A stretch of 6,507 nt of DNA, taken from the NCBI GenBank assembly GCA_031270755.1, contig JAISWV010000185.1:1-6507 (forward strand). The letters run 5' to 3'. The stretch's first letter is position 1, and each line of letters opens with the position of its first letter. Below the pieces are notes generated by a model. That model did not search any database. It worked only from the letters and a program-made list of their open reading frames with translations, and had not been told where the DNA came from. Position numbers and translations under genes: made by a program. The DNA is from Synergistaceae bacterium (GTDB lineage Bacteria; Synergistota; Synergistia; Synergistales; Aminobacteriaceae). Of this stretch, positions 1 through 5,300 are shown piece by piece.

Positions 1-1
1 A

Positions 2-97
2 GCCCCAACTGAGAAAGAATCACGCCGGCGCAGAAAAATGAAAGATCCGAAGCATCTCTTTTGGGATGTTCAATACTGTGAATCTTTATCTAAGTAA
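2..97 (+). pseudogene. Short open stretch, possible remnant of a small-domain gene
   Basis: An open frame enters from the left edge and stops at TAA 95-97. An internal ATG at 38 would give a 19-residue peptide beginning MKDPKHLFWDV. The PKHLFWDV string resembles, from memory, the start of small bacterial domains that begin with LFWDVD and lie beside nucleotidyltransferase-type genes (DUF6922-like). If so, the gene is cut short, since no continuation of the family is visible in any frame after 97. No ribosome binding site precedes the ATG. It could equally be the tail of an unrelated upstream gene (31 codons are visible) or chance. From 98 to about 300 I see no convincing gene, promoter or RNA. 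Confidence 0.2.
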
Positions 98-202
98 AAT
101 TTTGTCCGTCACTCAGCATAATAGGACATTTACGCCTTCGCTCGGAGGTCAATTTTAAGCCGACAGAAAATCTGAGCAAATGGGGAAATGGTATAGATTT
201 AG

Positions 203-769
203 ATGTGGCAAGTAAAAGCACGTTTCAACGCGATTTTTTTCATACACTTTGAAACGTTTATTCAATTTAGCTCTTCACTGTGCCACAGCTATGTCCTATT
301 TTGTCACGTATCTCGGCTACACCCGGTTTACGGCGTATACTGGGGCCTATTCCTTGGTACGGTCTTCATGTTCTTGTTGGGTAAGTACACGACCACCCTG
401 TGGGCGCAAATGCTCGTATGCCCTAATTACGTGTTGGTTCCCATGATCCTTGTCACTATGATGATCGGAAATTATACAGCTCGCTATTTTGCGATTGATG
501 TTTGGATGGGTATCGGGGCCGGAGCGATCATTTTTTTCGTCAAACGCATTGATTTCCCGCTCTCGGCTTTTACCTTGTCTTTCGTGCTAGCGAAGCTCCT
601 CGAAAACCGGTTTCGCCGTTCGTTAATGCTTTCAGAGGGCAGTTTGACAATTTTTTTCACCCGTCCCTACTGCCTCGCCATATGGATGTTGATCGCCTTG
701 ATGGTTTGGATGAGCATACAACAGTCTAAGCGAAATCGAGAGCGGGCGAAACAGCAGGCAACTCAATAG
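203..769 (+). pseudogene. tctA: 5'-truncated TctA (tripartite tricarboxylate transporter large membrane subunit) remnant
   Basis: The frame encodes 188 residues, but only those from about 38-40 onward (nt ~320-769) look like TctA, and they match the C-terminal third of that family. Visible family features are a hydrophobic segment (GVYWGLFLGTVFMFLLG), a proline-led helix ending IGNY, the D-W-G-G stretch around residues 99-107, a FPLSAFTLSFVLAKLLENRFRRSL block (LG-x-x-x-E-x-x-x-R-R in the family), then EGSLTIFFTRP and a last membrane helix with a basic tail. Complete TctA proteins have about 500 residues and 9-12 membrane helices; here roughly the first 330-350 residues, including the glycine-rich PGT-type substrate region, are missing. 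Residues 1-38 are Phe/Ser-rich and probably non-native read-through, so ATG 203 is unlikely to be a real start. No TctB or TctC partner is visible. A frame that stays open to its natural stop suggests recent decay. It cannot work as a transporter alone. Confidence 0.72.
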
Positions 770-803
770 CCTGTCGTTCGGGAATGCTAAGAAGAACCTT
801 GGA

Positions 804-1454
804 ATGGATCAAAAGGTAAGAGAATTCTTCAGCACAGTACAAACTGGCGTCGTGACCGATGCTATGTATCTCCTGCATCTGGAAGGCTGGATGCAGGACA
901 TTTTCCCGCTTCGTCCGGGAACTAGAGTATTCGGTCCAGCCTTCACGGTACAGGCCTCTCCGGTGACATGCAATTTGCCAAATTATTCGGTTTACGAACT
1001 CTCAGAACTCTGGCAAGCAGGTGACGTAATGCTGATCGACGGACTGGACGCTCCCTGTGCTCTGATGGGAGAAAATATGGCGCATACCTGCCAGTACGGA
1101 GGATTGTCAGGCCTGATCTTGAATGGTCGCTGTCGGGACTACGCTGAAATCCGTGACCTGGAGCTGCCCGTCTTCGCCAAGGGGCCCGCCATGCGCTTGA
1201 AAAAAGGGTTCTTGTGTTTCAGCCATTACAATGTCCCCCTCAACATGGCTAGCGCTCATGTAAATCCCGGCGACTATATCTTAGGTGACATGGACGGTGT
1301 TTTGGTTTTTCCTGCCGTATGTGCAGAAGAAATCATGTATCAAACCGAGATGATCGTCGAGGTTGAAAAGGAAATGGAGCAAGCCATACGGGAACGGTGG
1401 CCTATTTTTAAAATCAAGGAAATTGCCAGGAAAAAATCCTTGCCGAGGAAATGA
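804..1454 (+). CDS. RraA-like / 4-hydroxy-4-methyl-2-oxoglutarate aldolase family protein
   Basis: A 216-residue protein of normal length for the RraA fold (about 160-240). The hallmarks are in order: S/T-x-x-V-x-D-A near residue 15-20, RPGTRVFGPAFTV (37-49), GDVMLIDG (73-80), GEN (89-91) followed ten residues on by GG-x-x-G-x-I-x-N-G and Arg111-Asp112, then LPVFAKG (121-127) and PGDYILGDMDGVLVFP (155-170). In characterised HMG/oxaloacetate aldolases the R-D pair binds pyruvate and the divalent metal, so both key residues are kept and an aldolase, decarboxylase or lyase role on a branched oxo-acid is plausible. The E. coli RraA member instead inhibits RNase E, so the family name alone does not fix function. 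The enzyme should be cytosolic and trimeric or hexameric. The start at 804 has a weak purine run (aagaag, 789-794) upstream. It lies 34 bases after the tctA remnant, as in carboxylate uptake and breakdown clusters. The frame is intact, unlike its neighbour. Confidence 0.85.
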   Translation: MDQKVREFFSTVQTGVVTDAMYLLHLEGWMQDIFPLRPGTRVFGPAFTVQASPVTCNLPNYSVYELSELWQAGDVMLIDGLDAPCALMGENMAHTCQYGGLSGLILNGRCRDYAEIRDLELPVFAKGPAMRLKKGFLCFSHYNVPLNMASAHVNPGDYILGDMDGVLVFPAVCAEEIMYQTEMIVEVEKEMEQAIRERWPIFKIKEIARKKSLPRK

Positions 1455-1534
1455 CCCCAGATGCAAAACGTGGGTGTTTCTCTGACGTGTGTGATTGATT
1501 GATACTGTTATCAGCGGGAAGCTGTGTAGTAGTC

Positions 1535-1568
1535 GAGTCATCTCGAAGGGAGGTTCTCGAGGTGACTC
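1535..1568 (+). other. 12-bp stem-loop downstream of the RraA-like gene
   Basis: The arms gagtcatctcga (1535-1546) and tcgaggtgactc (1557-1568) pair over 12 positions around a 10-base loop. The only imperfect position is a U-G wobble when read on the plus strand; on the minus strand it would be an A-C mismatch. This favours a plus-strand RNA structure. It begins 81 bases after the rraA-like stop codon. No T-tract follows, so it is not a classical intrinsic terminator. It could be a 3'-end stabilising hairpin, a protein-binding palindrome, or the end of a lost mobile element. Confidence 0.5.
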
Positions 1569-1580
1569 AATTATCTGTAG

Positions 1581-1712
1581 GCTGACGCCCCTTACGGCGA
1601 GTTAGTGAAATATGACCACGCGGGTTTCGCTAGAAAGCTGGAGCACGAGCTGATCCTTGCGATAGAAAACGGAATCTTCAAGTCGGCAAGAGTAAAGAAC
1701 AACGCGCAATAG
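1581..1712 (+). pseudogene. Orphan 43-codon coding-like stretch, probable 3' remnant of a lost gene
   Basis: Between stops at 1578-1580 and 1710-1712 the plus strand reads 43 codons starting ADAPYGELVKYDHAGFARKL and ending IFKSARVKNNAQ. The peptide has balanced charge, amphipathic helical character (ARKLEHELILAIE) and a mix of codons typical of real coding sequence, unlike the surrounding bases. There is no ATG; a GTG at 1605 is the only candidate start and has no clear ribosome site. I do not recognise the family. The simplest reading is the C-terminal tail of a gene whose 5' part has been deleted, as with the tctA remnant to its left. A genuine 35-residue small protein starting at GTG is the alternative. 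Confidence 0.35.
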
Positions 1713-1715
1713 AAA

Positions 1716-1744
1716 TTTAGCGCCATTGGCTCTTTTTTGCTAAA
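1716..1744. terminator. Weak terminator-like inverted repeat between the convergent blocks
   Basis: The 6-base arms tttagc (1716-1721) and gctaaa (1739-1744) enclose a small gcc-att-ggc hairpin and a run of six T (1733-1738). Read on the plus strand, the inner hairpin followed by T6 resembles a weak intrinsic terminator, four bases after the stop of the 43-codon stretch. Read on the minus strand, the outer stem is followed by tttct and lies about 75 bases beyond the stop of the 177-codon gene. No stronger terminator for the flagellin transcript is visible before 1455. The stem is short, so the call is tentative. Confidence 0.25.
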
Positions 1745-1819
1745 GGTTTTGTCACTGAGCATGGGGTTTTGGACGCTGTTTTCTAGTTCACGATTATGCA
1801 ACCCGCTATGGTATTGCCC

Positions 1820-2353
1820 TTAATTTTCTGGTGCGCTTTCTTTTTTGCTCAAGGCTTCTTTTCTTTTCTTCAATTTCATGAAAATACCGGTATAATACCC
1901 ATCCATGACTTCCCGCAGGGCGGCGATAGCGGTCGCTACCGTCTCGAAATGTTGTTGCAGTTCTTCTTCCGTCAGCGTGTCGTCGCTTTCGCTGGACGCC
2001 AGCCACTCGTTCCATTTTTCCAAGACGTCGGAGACGCATTCCAGCACCGCTTTCAGATTTTCCCTGTCTTCCAGCATGGACCGTGCCGTCATTCCCAGCT
2101 TCATGGCATGGGCAAGCAGTTCCGCGTCCCCGAACTCGATGTCCTCGAGATACGCTTTTTTGACGACTTCCACGGAGAGGGCGATGTCCTTTCTGGGCGG
2201 CAAATGCTTCAGTTCGCCGATAATGAGCCGCAGTCCTTTCGCGCCTCCGCGAACCGGGTCTCTCCTGCGCTCTGCTAAGATTTGCTGAAACACCATATTC
2301 AGCGGCAATCTCGTCTTTCCGCTTTTTGTCTTTTCACTCGTCTCCATGGTCAT
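1820..2353 (-). CDS. Unknown 177-residue helical protein, downstream partner of the giant flagellin
   Basis: I do not recognise the family. The protein has no signal peptide and no membrane segment, so it should stay in the cytosol. Residues 1-15 are polar and lysine-rich. Residues 16-60 hold LPLNMVFQQILAERRRDP, a Gly-Gly turn and LRLIIGELKHLPPRKD. Residues 60-118 are a helical, acidic region with VEVVKKAYLEDIEFGDAELL, the single cysteine (106) and two tryptophans (114, 117). Residues 119-132 are an acidic Ser/Asp/Glu linker, and 130-170 are a long amphipathic helix ending in a basic KLKKRKEAL tail. The start at 2353 lies 26 bases after the flagellin stop, with AGGAG just ahead; ATG 2347, two codons in, is an equally possible start. 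Small helical proteins after flagellin genes are often filament chaperones or regulators (FliS, FlaF, FlaG, CsrA, FliW), but none of their signatures is evident. A flagellin-linked role is inferred from position only. Confidence 0.8.
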   Translation of the reverse strand: MTMETSEKTKSGKTRLPLNMVFQQILAERRRDPVRGGAKGLRLIIGELKHLPPRKDIALSVEVVKKAYLEDIEFGDAELLAHAMKLGMTARSMLEDRENLKAVLECVSDVLEKWNEWLASSESDDTLTEEELQQHFETVATAIAALREVMDGYYTGIFMKLKKRKEALSKKESAPEN

Positions 2354-2357
2354 TCTA

Positions 2358-2364
2358 CTCCTCT
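2358..2364 (-). promoter_or_regulatory. Shine-Dalgarno of the 177-codon gene
   Basis: On the minus strand the intergenic 26 bases read agataaagaggagtaga before ATG 2353. AGAGGAG ends four bases from ATG 2353 and ten from ATG 2347, so it does not decide between the two starts. It shows that the gene is translated independently, while the short gap with no hairpin supports cotranscription with the flagellin. Confidence 0.7.
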
Positions 2365-2379
2365 TTATCTATACTTCGC

Positions 2380-5300
2380 TTAACGCAGCAGACTCAGAAC
2401 ATTCCGGGGCAGGCCGTTGGCCTGAGCCAGCATACTGGTTCCGGCCTGAAGCATGATCTGGAGCATGGTAAAATTCATCATCTCCCGCGCCATGTCCGCA
2501 TCCATGATGCGGCTCTCGGCCGCCGTCAGGTTTTCCCCCGCGACCGTCAGATTGGTGATGGTGTGCTCCAGGCGGTTGACCTGTGCCCCCACTGTCGCCC
2601 GTTGGGTAGAAACCTTGTCGATGGCGTTGTCGATTCTGGTGACGCTGCGGGACGCCTCTTCCCTCTCGCGAACGATCAAGTTTTCGATATTCAAGCCCTT
2701 GACCGTCATGTCCCCTAGGACGAGTATCGTGTTTTCTCCCTCGTTGGCTCCGATCTGCAGCCGGGGCGCGTTGTCGGCCAAATGGACGAACTGGACGAAA
2801 TTCCGGTTCACCTCCGCCGCGAACGCGCCGGAGCGGGGATCGTAAACCGCCCGCCTCACTCCGACGATAGCGTCCAAGTCGATAGCGATGCCGGGGGCAA
2901 TGAGGTCGTAGACCAGCTCTCCTGCCTGCACTTTCCTCATGCTGGAGATGGCTTTCCCCGTATGGGCGTCCTGAACGTCCAAATCGAACAGGTTGTCCTC
3001 CGCCTGCTGGATCGTGTTGAAAGCAAACGCCTTCATCAGGTCCTCGCTGCCGTAGAAATTCAGCGCGTAATCCTCGCCCGGCACAATCGAGTGAGAAACG
3101 AACGTGCCCACCACGGATTCTTTAGAGTTCCGGCCCGGAACCGTGTTGACGAATTTGAAAATGTCGTACTTGTCCTCGTCCCGCATCATGTAGGAACGGT
3201 AGCCGTCCGGGTATTTGTCGTCCGCCCCGCGGAGCTGGCCGTCCCGCTGCATCATGAGGCGCAGCCACACCTGTTCTGAGATGGCCCGCGCCAGATATCC
3301 CAGCTCTATGCCTGCTCCCACCGCGACGGAAGTTCCTCTGTCGCCCTGCCTTATGGTAAGGATCTCCGGGCCGGTCCCCAAGATGAACCGCCCGTTTCCA
3401 TCCCAGAACTGCGCAACGTCCTCTACCTTGCTGTAAAAATGCGCGATGCCCGCGTCGATCCCCCGCTTGTAGATCATCTCGAAGGCCGCGCCGGACCTGA
3501 CAGTCCCGTCGGCTCCCTCGACGACGGGGAAATATTCCCCGAAAGAGACGGACAGCGTGCCGTCCATCACCTGGTCTCTGGAGAAGTTGAGGCTCTCCTG
3601 GTTGGAGAGGTTGTTGACCAGCTGGTATATGCGCAGGTTCACCGTGGAGTGGTCCAGCACACCGTCGTAGAACCGGAAAGAGTGGGGCATGTTCGTTCCG
3701 CGGATGTCCGAAAGCAGCGTCAGTTCGTCGATGGCCTGGGCGCCCGATAGGGAGTTGAGCGGGTCGAACTCGCCGCCGCTGGCTACCAAGGAGAGGGTGA
3801 AGCGGTCTCCCGCCGTCCAGAGATCGATGTTGCCCAAGGTGAACTCGTCGAAGTAAAGGCCCCCGAAAGGCGAGTCCCGAAAGATCACCACCGGGTTTCC
3901 GACCACCTCCGGGTTGACGGCAGGCTGGACCGTGGAATTTTTGAAAGTGTTGGCCCCCGCGTTGAGGAAAAATTCCTCTTCCTCCGCGTACCAATAGTTG
4001 CCGTTCAAGTCCATAATATGACCTTGGATGCGAAATTTCAGCACGTCGGGAGCGACTTCCAAGACGTCGAATATTAAAGAGGCGTTGTAGGGGTTGTAGA
4101 CCTCCTGCCCCGCTAGATTCAACGGGCCGTAGTTCCCTCCCCGATTGCCGTAAAGGTAGTTCGAGTAGCTGAGTCCGCCCACGAAGTCCTTGATGACCTT
4201 GGTTTTGTCGCTGTCCATCTTTTGGAAAAACGCGCTGGTAATGAGTCCGCTGGCCACCGGTTCAGTCTCGCCGTGGCTGTTGACCTCCGCGCGTATCCAA
4301 TACGCTAGGGCGTCGGTTCCGCCCGGTGTGCCGACGCCGCTGGCCCCGGCATACCCGCCGTTGTCGAAGTCCGCCAGTTCCAGTTCACCGCCGTACCAGC
4401 CCACTCCCTGGGTATTGTTGCTCCCGTTCAGAGGGTCTACCACGTAACCCAAGAGGTGGAGGGTCGTTCCGTCCACCGTGTCGTCGGCGAATCGGTACTG
4501 CATGGCCGTTCCCCAATCGGTACGGCTTTGGCGAAGGGGGTCTCCGTAGATGGCAATGTTGACGTTCGAGCGGAAAGAAGCGGACGCCGGGGTCGTGTTC
4601 ACGTGGTTCTGGTCCAGCTTCGCGGCCGCGGCGACGTTGACGACGAACTTGTCGTTGGCGCTGAGAGACGAGGTATCTATGCGGAGCTCCGTAAAGGCGA
4701 TGCTGCTGCCACCGAAGACCAGGGTAACCGGCCCGCCGCTGCGCGCGGCCGCCATGTCCACGTCGGTGAAGGTGTAGCTGCCCGTGATTCGGTTGCTGGC
4801 GTTGGTTCTCGCGTACCCTTTCATCTCCACCACGAACCGCGTTCCGTCGTACCGGAAAAGCAGCGTCCCGTTGACGTCGTTCTGACGATCCACTTGGGCG
4901 TTCTGGATAACGCTGGACGGGCTCACGTTGTTCTGGAAGTAATACGTGGTGTCGCCGCCGTAATAGACCTGCCCGTACCAGGCCGGGACGCCGCTGCCCA
5001 TCGCCCATTCGCCGGGATCGCCGGCGTTCTCGCGCTGACCGTAGCGGAATTTTACGCCCCCGGCGTCGTCGATGACCCCGAATTCCACGTGGTGCGTCAG
5101 GGCCTCGTACCCGACCGCACCTCTGGCGGACCGCACCATTTGATTGATGGAAGAGTTTTTCCCGTCCAAGGCTCCGTCGGTGAAATTGTAGGTGATGCCC
5201 GCGGATATACCGTTCTTGTTGGCCGCCGCCGCGTAGGTTCCTCCGTCGTAGAGGTCGATTGTTACGGTGTCGGCAACGCCGGTCACGGCGGCGTTGGTGA

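Noticed and set aside
644..672. TTGACA followed by possible -10 as a promoter for the RraA-like gene
   Set aside because: TTGACA at 644-649 falls in conserved TctA coding sequence, and no reasonable TATAAT-like hexamer follows at 16-18 bases.
1592..1801. 69-codon minus-strand open frame in the gap
   Set aside because: It lies opposite the more coding-like plus-strand stretch 1581-1712, has no ribosome site, and its Phe/Ser/Leu-rich peptide matches nothing.
1796..2288. Plus-strand open frames opposite the 177-codon gene
   Set aside because: Phe/Gln-rich or Ser-rich peptides that mirror the helical gene on the other strand, without start signals.
3122..3994. 290-codon minus-strand frame overlapping the flagellin
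   Set aside because: It is a shifted reading of the same gene; the Arg/Gly/Pro/His-rich product is typical of an out-of-frame GC-rich coding sequence.
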